Part shown: piece after piece, positions 28,709-37,760 of the stretch
How the letters are laid out: each line of letters starts with the position of its first letter
How positions within the stretch are numbered: the first letter of the stretch is position 1
Assembly: GCA_021741145.1 (NCBI GenBank)
Contig: JAIOYK010000025.1
Span: 1 to 64,000 of the forward strand
DNA: 64,000 nucleotides
Reading direction: 5' to 3'
Origin: Rhodospirillum sp.
Lineage (GTDB): Bacteria; Pseudomonadota; Alphaproteobacteria; Rhodospirillales; Rhodospirillaceae
Position numbers and translations under genes: made by a program
The notes under the pieces: model-generated
The model's input: only the letters and a program-made list of their open reading frames with translations
Database searches by the model: none
What the model was told of the DNA's origin: nothing

Positions 28709-29599
28709 CTAGCGCCGGACCGAGCTTTTGGCGAATTCCCAATAGAGGTCCCGCGCCTTCTTGTAGAAGGGTCCGGGCGCGAAGCTCCGATCCTCGACCT
28801 TCACGCAGGGGCCGACCTTGAAGTAGTTGCCGGTGCCGAAAACCTCGTCGGCGTCGAGGAGATCCTGGAAGTCCACGGCCCGTTCCACGACCTCGATCCC
28901 CGCCTCGCGCAGAAGGGCGATGACCCGCTGGCGGGTCAGTCCATTCAGGAACGTCCCATTGGGGGCCGGGGTGATGACTTGGTCGCCCTTGGCGAAAAAC
29001 AGGTTGGTGTAGGAGAACTCCGCCACGTTCCCCGAGGGATCGAGCATCACACCCGTGTCGTAACCCTTGGTCTGGGCCGCGGCCATGGCGCGGCCCACGT
29101 TGGGATAGAGGCAACTCGCCTTGGCTTCGGTCGGCGCCATGTCCCGGGCGGGGCGGCGGAAGGGCGTCAGGCAGGCGGTGAAGCCCTTCGACGGGTCCGG
29201 CATGGGGGCTTCCCAAATATTGAGCACGAACTTTGAGCTGTTGGCGTCCGGGGTGATGAAGCCCATCTCCCCCCAAATCATGGGGCAGATATAGAGGTCG
29301 CCCGCGTCGGGGAAATGGGTCTTGAAATGGCCGATCCCCTCCCAGGCCAGATCGGCGATCTCCGCCCCCGTCAGGCAAGGGTTAAGTCCCATCAGGCGCG
29401 CGGATTGGATAACCCGTTCACAATGGGGATCCAAATCAGGCGCCATGCCGTCAAAATACCGGGCCCCGTCGAAAACCGTGGAGGCCATCCACAATCCATG
29501 GGTGCTTGGTCCGACAAGCGCGGGATTTCCCTCGAGCCATTCCCCATCGACATAGACGAGGGACCGACGACTATCCTTCGCGGCGCCATGGTGCGACAT
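28709..29599 (-). CDS. Branched-chain amino acid aminotransferase-like protein (PLP fold type IV)
   Basis: PLP-dependent class IV aminotransferase of 296 residues, of the branched-chain aminotransferase type. Visible family features are the LVYVDGEWLEGNPA start, the STHGLWMASTVFDGARYF region, the lysine that forms the PLP Schiff base in EAKASCLYPN, the GYDTGVMLDPSGNVAEFSYTN stretch, and LNGLTRQRVIAL. The ATG at 29599 has GGGAGA upstream; the in-frame extension to 30124 overlaps the DUF952 gene in antisense and is rejected. It likely transaminates Leu/Ile/Val, but D-amino-acid or 4-amino-4-deoxychorismate lyase-like activity cannot be excluded. Confidence 0.85.
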   Translation of the reverse strand: MSHHGAAKDSRRSLVYVDGEWLEGNPALVGPSTHGLWMASTVFDGARYFDGMAPDLDPHCERVIQSARLMGLNPCLTGAEIADLAWEGIGHFKTHFPDAGDLYICPMIWGEMGFITPDANSSKFVLNIWEAPMPDPSKGFTACLTPFRRPARDMAPTEAKASCLYPNVGRAMAAAQTKGYDTGVMLDPSGNVAEFSYTNLFFAKGDQVITPAPNGTFLNGLTRQRVIALLREAGIEVVERAVDFQDLLDADEVFGTGNYFKVGPCVKVEDRSFAPGPFYKKARDLYWEFAKSSVRR

Positions 29600-29857
29600 G
29601 GTCCGTTCTCCCGATTCTTTTTCGCGGATGTCCCCGACAAGGGGCACGGCGTGATCCGCCTGGTTTTGAATGTCCTGGATCCGGACCGCGGTCCGCCATG
29701 GGGGCGGAATGGACCGGGAGGGAGAGAGTAGACCCGGATAAGGGACCCTGTCCACCCAAGGGAGATTCCGGCCTAGGGAAGATCCGAAATGGTGCGTCGG
29801 CGGAATGGGGCACGGCCCCCCTGGTACCTCGGACGATCCTGGTGTAGGACATGGGCC
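29600..29857. promoter_or_regulatory. Divergent region between the aminotransferase and DUF952 genes
   Basis: About 258 bases with no recognizable protein. It must hold promoters for the two divergent transcription units; no clear boxes were seen. Confidence 0.35.
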
Positions 29858-30229
29858 ATGAACGTTCAAGAAATCTACCACATCTGCACCGCCACCGCCT
29901 GGAAGTCCGCCGTCATGGAGGGCCTGTACGAGGGCTCCGACCTGGACCGGAAGGATGGGTTCATCCACTGCTCGGCCGCGGAAACCGTCGAGGGAACCGC
30001 CAATCGCTTCTTCGCCGGGCGGGAGGATTTGGTCCTTTTGGTCATCGACCCCAAACGGGTGTCCGGAGATCTCAAATGGGAACCAGCCCCGGACCGGGAG
30101 GATATCCTGTTCCCCCATGTCCATGGCACCATTCCCCTGGAAGCCGTGAACGGCGTCGTCCCCCTGACACCGAACCGGGAGGGACTGTTCCGCTTCCCCG
30201 AACCCAGGAACGGCGTCCTGCCGCTTTAG
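29858..30229 (+). CDS. DUF952 domain protein
   Basis: A 123-residue protein of the DUF952 family. The typical motifs are present: IYHICTATAWKSA near the start, the DGFIHCSAAETVEGTANRFF core, and DREDILFPHVHGTIPLEAV near the end. DUF952 has an ADP-ribosyltransferase-like fold in structural classifications; function is unknown in bacteria. It lies 36 bases upstream of pyrD on the same strand, so the two are likely co-transcribed. Confidence 0.9.
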   Translation: MNVQEIYHICTATAWKSAVMEGLYEGSDLDRKDGFIHCSAAETVEGTANRFFAGREDLVLLVIDPKRVSGDLKWEPAPDREDILFPHVHGTIPLEAVNGVVPLTPNREGLFRFPEPRNGVLPL

Positions 30230-30265
30230 TCACCTGACTTTTCCCTCTCCGCCGGGAGCGCGCCC

Positions 30266-31327
30266 ATGGCCGATTGGTATCGTCTCGTTTGGCCCTTGAT
30301 TCGCCGATTTGATCCGGAAATGGCCCATGGATGGGCCCTCTCCGCCCTGGAATCGGGTTTACTCGGCGCCACCCCCCCTCCGGTTGATCCGCTGCTCGCC
30401 ACCACGCTTTGGGGGCGTCGTTTTCCCAATCCCATCGGCCTAGCCGCTGGATTCGATAAGAACGCCCGTGTGCCAGGCCCCTTGCTGGCCCAGGGCTTTG
30501 GCTTCGTCGAGGTGGGCAGCGTCACCCCACGCCCCCAGCCCGGCAATCCCAAACCCCGGCTGTTCCGGCTGGAGGAGGACCGGGCGGTGATCAACCGCAT
30601 GGGCTTCAACAACAGGGGCGTGGAGGCCATGGTCGAGCGCCTGTCCAAGGCCCGGCCCAAGGGGATCCTGGGTATCAATCTCGGTAAGAACAAGGAGACG
30701 GAGGACGCGGCCTCCGACTACGAACACGGCATCACCCGCCTGGCCCGCTTCGCCGACTACCTGGTGATCAACGTTTCTTCCCCCAATACGCCGGGTTTGC
30801 GCGCCCTACAGGGTCGGGAGCCATTGGAGGCGTTGGTGGGCCGGTCCCGTGTCGCCCTGAATGCCGCCACCCCGCCGGAAACCCGCCCGCCCCTGCTGCT
30901 GAAGGTAGCGCCCGATCTGACGGAGGAGGACATGGGCGATATCGCCGCGGTCGCCCTCGCCGGCACCCTCGACGGCTTGATCTGCACGAACACCACCATC
31001 GACCGCCCGACCAGCCTCGCCTCCAGGCACAAGGGTGAAGCGGGCGGTCTTTCCGGTGCCCCCCTGCTTGGCCCTTCCACCGCCGTTTTGCGGCGCATGG
31101 CCGAATTGACCGAGCGACGCCTCCCCCTGGTGGGCGTCGGTGGCGTGAGCTCGGGCCGGGATGCCTATGCCAAGATCCGCGCGGGAGCAAGCTTGGTTCA
31201 GTTCTATTCCGCCATGGTCTACGGCGGTCCCCATCTGGTGACACGGATCACCGCCGAACTGGCTGACTGCCTGCGAGCGGACGGATATTCCTCTGTCACG
31301 GAGGCGGTTGGCGCCGACATCATTTAA
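30266..31327 (+). CDS. pyrD: Dihydroorotate dehydrogenase (quinone), class 2
   Basis: Membrane-associated FMN enzyme of pyrimidine synthesis that oxidizes dihydroorotate with quinone. The 353-residue product has the class-2 N-terminal amphipathic helix (MADWYRLVWPLIRRFDPE), GLAAGFDKN, FGFVEVGSVTPRPQPGNPKPRLFRL, and NRMGFNNRG. It also has the NVSSPNTPGLRALQ loop with the catalytic serine, and GVGGVSSGRDAYAKIRAGA. Its last codons and stop lie in the first copy of a 29-bp tandem repeat. Confidence 0.97.
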   Translation: MADWYRLVWPLIRRFDPEMAHGWALSALESGLLGATPPPVDPLLATTLWGRRFPNPIGLAAGFDKNARVPGPLLAQGFGFVEVGSVTPRPQPGNPKPRLFRLEEDRAVINRMGFNNRGVEAMVERLSKARPKGILGINLGKNKETEDAASDYEHGITRLARFADYLVINVSSPNTPGLRALQGREPLEALVGRSRVALNAATPPETRPPLLLKVAPDLTEEDMGDIAAVALAGTLDGLICTNTTIDRPTSLASRHKGEAGGLSGAPLLGPSTAVLRRMAELTERRLPLVGVGGVSSGRDAYAKIRAGASLVQFYSAMVYGGPHLVTRITAELADCLRADGYSSVTEAVGADII

Positions 31328-31375
31328 TGTAGGCGGTTGGCGCCGACATCATATGATGCAGGCGGTTGGCGCCGA
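31302..31375. repeat. 29-bp tandem repeat spanning the pyrD stop codon
   Basis: Copies begin at 31302, 31331 and 31360 (the third is cut after 16 bases). All share AGGCGGTTGGCGCCGA; copies 1 and 2 also share CATCAT. The first copy encodes the last residues of PyrD (EAVGADII) and its TAA. This looks like a local tandem duplication of the gene's 3' end. Confidence 0.92.
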
Positions 31376-31427
31376 TTTGGCCTGAGTTCCCCCGACCTTT
31401 TCCTATACGTTCCCGAAGGACCCTCCC

Positions 31428-32318
31428 ATGACCGACGCGGCCCAGGCGCCCCTCCACCTTGACGGCCTCTCCCAGATCGCCCGGAACTATGACGGATTCA
31501 TCCTCGACCTTTGGGGGGTCATTCATGACGGCGTCTCCGCCTACCCCGGCGCCTCGGACACCCTGTTGGCCTTGAAGCGCATGGGCAAGCGCACTGTTTT
31601 GCTCAGCAACGCGCCCCGGTTGGGCCGGTCTGTGTCCGATCTGATGACCACCATGGGCATCGACCGCGACCTTTACGACGCCATCATGACCTCTGGTGAC
31701 GCGGTGAACCTAGAGCTGTTGGGACGGAAGGACCCCTTCTTCGCCGATTTGGGGGATACCTGTTACATGATCGGCCCGGACCGGGACTTGAACGTGCTGG
31801 ATGGCACGGGAGTCACCCATGTCCGCGACCCCAAACAGGCCAGCTTCGCACTCTGCTCGGGGATCCGGGACTTTTCCCACGGAATCGAAGTCTACCGGCC
31901 GGAGTTGGAAGCCTGCGCGGCCGAACATCTGCCCATGGTCTGCTCAAACCCCGACAAGGAGGTCATGCGCGACGGCGAGCGGGTCCTTTGCGCCGGGGCG
32001 CTGGCCGCGGTTTATCGGGAGAAATTGGGCCAAACCGTCGTTTTCCGAGGCAAGCCCGACCCCGCCATCTACCGCTTGGCCATGGGTAAGCTCGGCCTGC
32101 CCGAGGGGGCTCGAATCGCCGCGGTGGGGGATGGTCTGCAGACGGACATGCCCGGAGCCAAGGCCGCGGGCGTGGACGGCATCTTCGTCACCGGGGGCCT
32201 GAACGCGGGACCCCTGGGCGTGGCGCACGGGGAGAAGGCGGACCCCAAGGCGATCGACGCCCTGCTCGCCGCCCACGACGCCACCCCCGTGGCGACCATC
32301 CCGGGTTTCCTCTGGTAA
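31428..32318 (+). CDS. HAD-superfamily phosphatase, class IIA (TIGR01459 type)
   Basis: Cytoplasmic HAD phosphatase of 296 residues. The catalytic motif is DLWGVIHDG near residue 27: the first Asp is kept and the usual second Asp position is occupied by W-G-V, as in the TIGR01459 group. Motif II is LLSNAPRLG, motif III is FRGKPDPAIY, and motif IV is VGDGLQTDMPGAKAAG. The alphaproteobacterial group has no firm substrate. It follows pyrD and the repeat by about 50 bases. Confidence 0.85.
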   Translation: MTDAAQAPLHLDGLSQIARNYDGFILDLWGVIHDGVSAYPGASDTLLALKRMGKRTVLLSNAPRLGRSVSDLMTTMGIDRDLYDAIMTSGDAVNLELLGRKDPFFADLGDTCYMIGPDRDLNVLDGTGVTHVRDPKQASFALCSGIRDFSHGIEVYRPELEACAAEHLPMVCSNPDKEVMRDGERVLCAGALAAVYREKLGQTVVFRGKPDPAIYRLAMGKLGLPEGARIAAVGDGLQTDMPGAKAAGVDGIFVTGGLNAGPLGVAHGEKADPKAIDALLAAHDATPVATIPGFLW

Positions 32319-32342
32319 GCGCGGCCTGGTCGGCGGAATACT

Positions 32343-33086
32343 CTAAGGGCCTGCGCGAGGCGTGGTGTCGCAAGAAGTGGATTCCCCTTCCGCCCGCCGC
32401 CAATCCCCCACCATCCACCGGTAGAGGACCAGATTGATGGTGATCACGAAGATCCCGGAAAACACCGTGTCGGACAGGAAATGCCCGCCCACGACGATGC
32501 GGGACATCCCCACCAGCACACCAAAGAGCATGGCCAGGGTCATGGCCAGCCCACGGTGGGGGGACGGCACCAGCAGCGCGAGCGCCGTGGTCCAGAACCC
32601 CAGGGCGGCGTGACCCGAGGAAAACGAACAGTTCGATGCGCATTGGTCGGACAGGACCCAGGCCGGAGTGAACACGGCGTCGCCACCGAACTGTTCGATC
32701 TGAACAGGTCGGGCGCGCCCCCAATGGGCCTTGAAGATGCCATTCACCAGCAGGGCCGGACCCAGCAGGATAGAGCCGTACAGATACCCAATGCGCCGTC
32801 CATCGATGCCAGGGAAGGGAGAGGTCAAGACCCGTCCCGCGCCCCATAGGATGGTCAAGAAGATCACCGCCCCATAGACCAGCCAGGGCACACCCTTGAG
32901 CATGAATTCCAAGCCCTCCCCCTTCGAATCGGGGAAGCCGGTGATGGGGTCATGGAAGAGGCCGGAAAACCACAGGTCGATCCCCGGAAAGGCGACGAAA
33001 AGCAAAACCACAGCCAACATAGAGCGACAGGAATTGGCACGGACCACATCCAGGATCCGGCCAGCACGGTCCAATAGGGACAACAC
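32343..33086 (-). CDS. PAP2-family membrane lipid phosphatase
   Basis: Integral-membrane phosphatase of the PAP2 type, 247 residues with about five or six helices. All three catalytic motifs are present: KAHWGRARP, FSSGHAALGF and SRIVVGGHFLSDT. The start is a GTG at 33086 with GGAGAGAAG upstream; a longer in-frame reading overlaps the glycosyltransferase gene and is rejected. It follows an LptG-like gene and a GT39-like gene on the same strand, which suggests it dephosphorylates a lipid in the envelope, such as lipid A (LpxE-like) or a polyprenyl phosphate. That role is inferred. Confidence 0.88.
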   Translation of the reverse strand: MLSLLDRAGRILDVVRANSCRSMLAVVLLFVAFPGIDLWFSGLFHDPITGFPDSKGEGLEFMLKGVPWLVYGAVIFLTILWGAGRVLTSPFPGIDGRRIGYLYGSILLGPALLVNGIFKAHWGRARPVQIEQFGGDAVFTPAWVLSDQCASNCSFSSGHAALGFWTTALALLVPSPHRGLAMTLAMLFGVLVGMSRIVVGGHFLSDTVFSGIFVITINLVLYRWMVGDWRRAEGESTSCDTTPRAGP

Positions 33087-33136
33087 GATCTTCTCTCCGC
33101 GACCACGTTTGAAACGACGGTCGACTGTAGGGTGGT

Positions 33137-34663
33137 TTAAGGCTTTTCCGTGGTGCCTTGCCCGGAAATGGACAGGTGCAGCGCGTTCACGGTCAGCCAG
33201 CGGCCAGAGAGAACCTCCAGGGCGATGAACCCCGCGGTCCGCGACCCCGGTGGCAGTTCCATGACCCAATCCTGGTCCGAATCCCGGGTAATCACCAGAT
33301 AATCCCCTGGCATCACCCCGGGGTAGTTCGCCAGGGCCTTTGCTCCGCCAGGCACCAACAGGGTCCCTTCTGGATGGGGGTGGATATAGAAGGACAGGAT
33401 TGCCCGCATGTCGGCATCATCGAAAGCCAACTGGGCGCCCGGATAGAGGGCCGCAAGCTTGGCCCCCCAGCGGCCGACGGAATCCAATCCCCGGGAATCG
33501 GAGAAAGGATCCAGCCATTCTGGAGGTCGCAGACCCGTGGCGCGCAGACCCGAGTCCATGTTGAAATAGGCCAGGGCCCCCAGGACGTTCAGAAGCACGG
33601 CGAACCGCAGCAACAGGTGCCGAAATGGGGTGGCCGTCATCCAGGCGGCAACCAGGATCGTCCCGCCGGCATAGGCCGACACCGCGGCCACCGGCTGCGC
33701 GTCCAGCCCCGAAGCGGCGGCGAAGGTTTGAAAGACCAGGACCGGCAAGGAAAAACACAGGAAGAAACGGGTCCGATAGCCCATGCGGTGGCGGTCATCC
33801 GCGGCCCGCCGCCCATCATGGTTCTGTCCCGCGCCCCCCGCCCCTCCAGAGTGGAAGGCGACCCAAAGCAGAACGGCCAAGGGCAGGGGGCCGAACAGCG
33901 CCAACTGGCTCACCAGATAAACACCGCCCAATGCCGGCGTGGGAAGTGGCATGGTCGCCCCCCCCTCCGGCCCAATAGCGAACCAATACCCGGGAGCGGC
34001 CAGGATCAGCCCCAGACACAAGGCGACCCACAGTCCTTGGCGCCGCCAGAGGGCATAATATTCCGTGGAAACGAGCGCATAGATAATGAAGCAAGGGACC
34101 AGCAGAACCATGGTCCAGCCCGTGAGCAGGCCCAGCCCAAACACCACTCCGAGGGTCAACCACCAGAACAGACGGTCGGTCTTCAGGCCCCGCAGCAGGG
34201 CATAAAGGGCCACCGCCCAAAAAAGGGCCATATAGGCCCCCGTGGCGGCGACCGCCGCCCCGTGGGATACCACCGGCAGGGTCGCGAACAGAACCACCGA
34301 CCAGAAGGCCACCCGGGGCTCGTACAGAATGATCGCCAAGCGCCAAACGACCATGGTGGCCATGGCCTCGGCCAAGACACCCGGCGCCCGCAGGGCGAAC
34401 TCCGTATCGCCGAAAATAGCGGTGACCACCCCCAGCAAAAGGGGCACCAGGGGTTCGGCGCCAAGGGCATACGGTCCCGCGGTCCGGCCAGCCAGCCAGA
34501 GGGCCGCCTCCCCCGGTTGAATGCTGACCAGATCCAACTCGAGAAACACCAGGCGCGCGGCTGTCACCAGAAGGACGAACGCCAAGGCCGTCCACCCTCT
34601 ATAAAGAAAGGAGGACCCCGATGTATCTTCTTCCCGGTCCTGATGGGAGAATGCGACCCGCAT
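33137..34663 (-). CDS. GT39-like (ArnT-type) membrane glycosyltransferase
   Basis: Multi-spanning glycosyltransferase of the GT-C fold, 508 residues with about ten or more helices. It uses polyprenyl-phosphate-linked sugar donors in this family. The first periplasmic loop has the acidic catalytic region (SIQPGEAALWLAGR) where relatives carry a Glu/Asp pair, so the motif is partly changed. A cytoplasmic-type loop rich in Gly/His/Arg lies near residue 275-300, and a soluble C-terminal periplasmic domain follows. The start is 5 bases after the lptG stop, and the PAP2 gene follows after 50 bases. A role in decorating lipid A or LPS core is inferred from these neighbours. Confidence 0.8.
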   Translation of the reverse strand: MRVAFSHQDREEDTSGSSFLYRGWTALAFVLLVTAARLVFLELDLVSIQPGEAALWLAGRTAGPYALGAEPLVPLLLGVVTAIFGDTEFALRAPGVLAEAMATMVVWRLAIILYEPRVAFWSVVLFATLPVVSHGAAVAATGAYMALFWAVALYALLRGLKTDRLFWWLTLGVVFGLGLLTGWTMVLLVPCFIIYALVSTEYYALWRRQGLWVALCLGLILAAPGYWFAIGPEGGATMPLPTPALGGVYLVSQLALFGPLPLAVLLWVAFHSGGAGGAGQNHDGRRAADDRHRMGYRTRFFLCFSLPVLVFQTFAAASGLDAQPVAAVSAYAGGTILVAAWMTATPFRHLLLRFAVLLNVLGALAYFNMDSGLRATGLRPPEWLDPFSDSRGLDSVGRWGAKLAALYPGAQLAFDDADMRAILSFYIHPHPEGTLLVPGGAKALANYPGVMPGDYLVITRDSDQDWVMELPPGSRTAGFIALEVLSGRWLTVNALHLSISGQGTTEKP

Positions 34664-34668
34664 GGCGA

Positions 34669-35769
34669 CTACCCGTCTTCCAGATGGAACAATATGGCCA
34701 AGGCGACAAAGGTCGTCACCAGGGTCGGTGACCAGGCCGCCATGCTGACCGGCAGGGTTTCCGCCAACCCCAGGGTGAAGGTGATCTTGGAAAAGAAGAA
34801 GACACCGAATCCCGCGGCGACGGCGCCGACGATGCGGAACAACCAGTTCACGGACCGTTGGCTTGGCTTAAGGGAGAAGACGGCCCCCATCAACACCATG
34901 GCCACCAACAGCAGGGGCGAGGCCAGCAGGGCATGCCATTGCAGGCGGTGGGCATGGGAGGAAAATCCGGCGGCGTCGAAGAAGCGAATGAAGTCGGGCA
35001 GGTCCCAAAAAGACACGGTTTCCGGCGGTGAAAAGCTGTCCCGGATCTTCGGCAGGGTCAGATTGCTCGGTTCCACCAGGGTATTGAAATGCACGCCCAG
35101 CCGACCCGGCTTGGTCACCACGGCGTCGGACAGCAACAGATTGCCCTTCTCCAACCCCGCGGCGCTGGCATCCACGCGCTCCTGGAACCGGCCATCCAGC
35201 CCAAGGCGGAAGATCGTCACCCCCTGCATGCGCAGGGCGCTCTCGACCTGACGCACCTGCTCGGCGTGCATGACCACTTGCCCGTCGTCTCGCTTTTCCC
35301 TCAACCACAGGCCGCCGTCGTCAAAGGCCAGGGGAGAGTTCACGGAGGTCTCCAAATCCGCTTCCATCTGCTCGAATTCGGAATACAGGCCGGAGGCCAG
35401 AGGATTGAACAGGGTGACGTTCGCGATACCCAGGACCACGACGATCACAAGAATCGGCGACAGGAAGCGCCAGACGGACATGCCAATGGAGCGAAAAACC
35501 ACCAATTCGCTGGAGCGGGCGAATTTCCAGAAGATCAGAACCGCCCCCCCCATGAAAACGAAGGGAAAGGCCGCTTGCAAGGACAGGGGAAGGCGATAGA
35601 GGGCCATCTCCATGACAAGGTCGATGCCGATGGACTTCGACCCCGTGCGCCGGGTGATCTCGATGATGTCGAACAGGAACAACAGGGACGACACGATCAG
35701 CGTCGCGCCCAACAGGGCCTTCAAGTAACTGCGTCCGATATACATCAGAAGGGTGGAATAAAGGCGCAT
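34669..35769 (-). CDS. lptG: LPS export permease LptG
   Basis: Inner-membrane permease of the LptB2FG transporter that extracts LPS from the inner membrane. The 366-residue product has six predicted helices (three N-terminal, three C-terminal) around a periplasmic beta-jellyroll domain. Family stretches include LMYIGRSYLKALLGATLIVSS, SSELVVFRSIGMS and the C-terminal HALLASPLLLVAMVLMGAVF. The ATG at 35769 is chosen because the preceding residues are unlike the family. lptF, its usual partner, is not next to it here. The downstream genes encode a GT39-like transferase and a PAP2 phosphatase. Confidence 0.88.
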   Translation of the reverse strand: MRLYSTLLMYIGRSYLKALLGATLIVSSLLFLFDIIEITRRTGSKSIGIDLVMEMALYRLPLSLQAAFPFVFMGGAVLIFWKFARSSELVVFRSIGMSVWRFLSPILVIVVVLGIANVTLFNPLASGLYSEFEQMEADLETSVNSPLAFDDGGLWLREKRDDGQVVMHAEQVRQVESALRMQGVTIFRLGLDGRFQERVDASAAGLEKGNLLLSDAVVTKPGRLGVHFNTLVEPSNLTLPKIRDSFSPPETVSFWDLPDFIRFFDAAGFSSHAHRLQWHALLASPLLLVAMVLMGAVFSLKPSQRSVNWLFRIVGAVAAGFGVFFFSKITFTLGLAETLPVSMAAWSPTLVTTFVALAILFHLEDG

Positions 35770-36098
35770 CGTTTCCCGATCATGGCGCGCGGATCCCAAC
35801 GCAGATCCGCGAGTTGAGGGACGCTGGTGGTGTTCCGAAGACGGCTCCGCCACACGGTCGTCCGATCCAAGGCAGTTTCCCTCGTCAAAGGGGTGTTCGA
35901 TTTCCTATAGTGGTCGGAGTGGTCGCTTCCGACGGTTTCCGGTGGAGGCCCCCGAGCGCGGCGGCGGCCATGGTGACCTGAAATGCCCGTCCAGGGAAGG
36001 GAGCGGTGACAAAAATCACGCCATTCAGCACGGACACCCGCCCATGGACACGACACCGCGCTCCTTGAAACTCCTTAACGATGAACGAGGACCCATCA
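35770..36098. promoter_or_regulatory. Divergent region between lptG and the PduO-type gene
   Basis: About 329 bases without a convincing gene. I looked for a B12 (cobalamin) riboswitch ahead of the adenosyltransferase gene and saw no B12-box-like core. Promoters for both directions are expected here. Confidence 0.4.
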
Positions 36099-36716
36099 AT
36101 GGTTAGGCTGACCCGGATTTATACCCGAGGAGGCGACGCTGGCAAGACATCCCTGGGCAACGGCGCCCGTGTCTCGAAATTCGCCACGCGGGTCGACGCC
36201 TATGGCACGGTCGACGAGGTCAATGCCATCCTCGGCGTTGCCCGGCTCCATGCGGAGGATGCCCGCCTGCCCACCACCGAGTCCGGCGAACTGGCCGAAC
36301 TGGTCATCGGACGTCTGCAAAACGACCTGTTCGACCTGGGCGCCGACCTCTGCGTCCCCGAGGAAACCGGCGTTCACGGCGCCGCCAACGAGGGCGCCCT
36401 GCGCATCACCGAGGGCCATGTAACCCGTCTGGAACGGGAAATCGACGCCATGAACGCCGATCTCGCGCCTTTGGACAGTTTCATCCTGCCCGGCGGCCGC
36501 CCCTCGGCGGCCCATCTGCACCACGCCCGCACCGTGGCCCGCCGGGCCGAACGCCTGATTTTCCAACTCGCCGAGGAGGGGGAGACGGTCAACGAACAGG
36601 CCCTCCGCTATGCCAACCGCCTGTCCGATCATCTGTTCGTCCTCGCCCGTCATGTGAACGATCAAGGGAACGCCGATATCCTTTGGGTTCCAGGGGCGAA
36701 CCGGAGTAAAGGGTAA
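36099..36716 (+). CDS. Cob(I)alamin adenosyltransferase, PduO type
   Basis: Enzyme that adenosylates cob(I)alamin to make coenzyme B12. The 205-residue product has the PduO N-terminal ATP-binding motif [19 protein letters not shown], the [15 protein letters not shown] helix, and the C-terminal [11 protein letters not shown] and [14 protein letters not shown] motifs. GAGGA 8 bases before 36099 supports this ATG over one at 36081. In alphaproteobacteria this gene is often adjacent to etfBA, as here (etfB starts 290 bases later). Confidence 0.94.
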   Translation: MVRLTRIYTRGGDAGKTSLGNGARVSKFATRVDAYGTVDEVNAILGVARLHAEDARLPTTESGELAELVIGRLQNDLFDLGADLCVPEETGVHGAANEGALRITEGHVTRLEREIDAMNADLAPLDSFILPGGRPSAAHLHHARTVARRAERLIFQLAEEGETVNEQALRYANRLSDHLFVLARHVNDQGNADILWVPGANRSKG

Positions 36717-37008
36717 CAGCCTCTCAACGGGGCCTAGGCGGAAGGATGCCCTGCTCTTGGGTGTCGTTGACTTCCTCCGAACGGTTCCGTATGTTTGCAC
36801 CGCACTCGGATCAAAAGTCCGAGCGCGAGACCATGACCGCCAGGACGAGCCCCAGGTGCCACTGTTCGGTATGGGGACGGCCGGGACGGATGCCGGGGCG
36901 ACGGTGGATCCGAGAATCGGGTTTCCGGTCGCCGAACTTGTTCGGGGAGTCGCCCCATGGCGGGGCGATCCAACAACAAAAACCCACACTCTGAATGACG
37001 GGAAATCC
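36717..37008. other. Region upstream of etfB
   Basis: About 292 bases that hold an in-frame but non-family extension of etfB. No other gene is recognizable. The etfB promoter is likely here. Confidence 0.35.
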
Positions 37009-37758
37009 ATGAAAGTACTGGTCGCGGTGAAGCGGGTCGTCGACTACAACGTCAAGATCCGCGTCAAGTCGGACAACACGGGGGTCGAACTGGCCAATGT
37101 GAAGATGTCCATGAACCCCTTCGACGAAATCGCCGTCGAAGAGGCCGTGCGCCTGAAGGAAGCAGGAACCGCCACCGAGGTGGTCGTCGTCTCCCTGGGT
37201 GTCCAGCAGTGCCAAGAGACTATCCGCACTGCGCTCGCCATGGGGGCTGACCGGGGCGTTCTGGTCCAATCCGACGCGGAGCTCCAGCCCCTGGCCGTGG
37301 CCAAGATGCTAAAGGCCCTGGTGGACAAGGAAAGCCCGGATCTGGTGATCCTGGGCAAACAGGCGATCGACGACGACGCCAACCAGACCGGGCAAATGCT
37401 GTCGGCCCTGCTGGGTTGGTCCCAGGGCGCCTTCCTGTCCAAGCTGGAGCTGGGTGAAGGGTCGGCCACGATCACCCGTGAGATCGATGGCGGCCTCGAG
37501 ACCCTATCCCTGACGCTGCCCGCGGTACTGACCGCCGACCTGCGGCTGAATACCCCGCGTTATGCCAGCCTTCCGAACATCATGAAGGCCAAGAAGAAAC
37601 CCATCGAGACCCTGTCGCCGGACGACCTTGGGGTCGATCCCGCGCCGCGCCTGACCACCCTGAAGGTGGAAGAGCCCGCCTCCCGCTCCGCGGGTGTGAT
37701 GGTTCCAGACGTGGCCACCCTGGTCGACAAGCTTAGGAACGAGGCGAAGGTAATCTGA
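37009..37758 (+). CDS. etfB: Electron transfer flavoprotein beta subunit
   Basis: Small subunit of the electron transfer flavoprotein that takes electrons from acyl-CoA dehydrogenases to ETF-quinone oxidoreductase. The 249-residue product begins [20 protein letters not shown]. It contains the family's [17 protein letters not shown], the AMP-site region ([16 protein letters not shown]) and the recognition loop [22 protein letters not shown]. etfA follows after 2 bases. The in-frame stretch from 36757 is rejected. Confidence 0.97.
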   Translation: MKVLVAVKRVVDYNVKIRVKSDNTGVELANVKMSMNPFDEIAVEEAVRLKEAGTATEVVVVSLGVQQCQETIRTALAMGADRGVLVQSDAELQPLAVAKMLKALVDKESPDLVILGKQAIDDDANQTGQMLSALLGWSQGAFLSKLELGEGSATITREIDGGLETLSLTLPAVLTADLRLNTPRYASLPNIMKAKKKPIETLSPDDLGVDPAPRLTTLKVEEPASRSAGVMVPDVATLVDKLRNEAKVI

Positions 37759-37760
37759 TC

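Noticed and set aside
35770..36098. Cobalamin riboswitch ahead of the adenosyltransferase gene
   Set aside because: No B12-box core is visible in the leader.
36757..37008. Upstream extension of etfB
   Set aside because: Family similarity starts at the ATG at 37009, which has a ribosome site; the upstream part looks non-coding.
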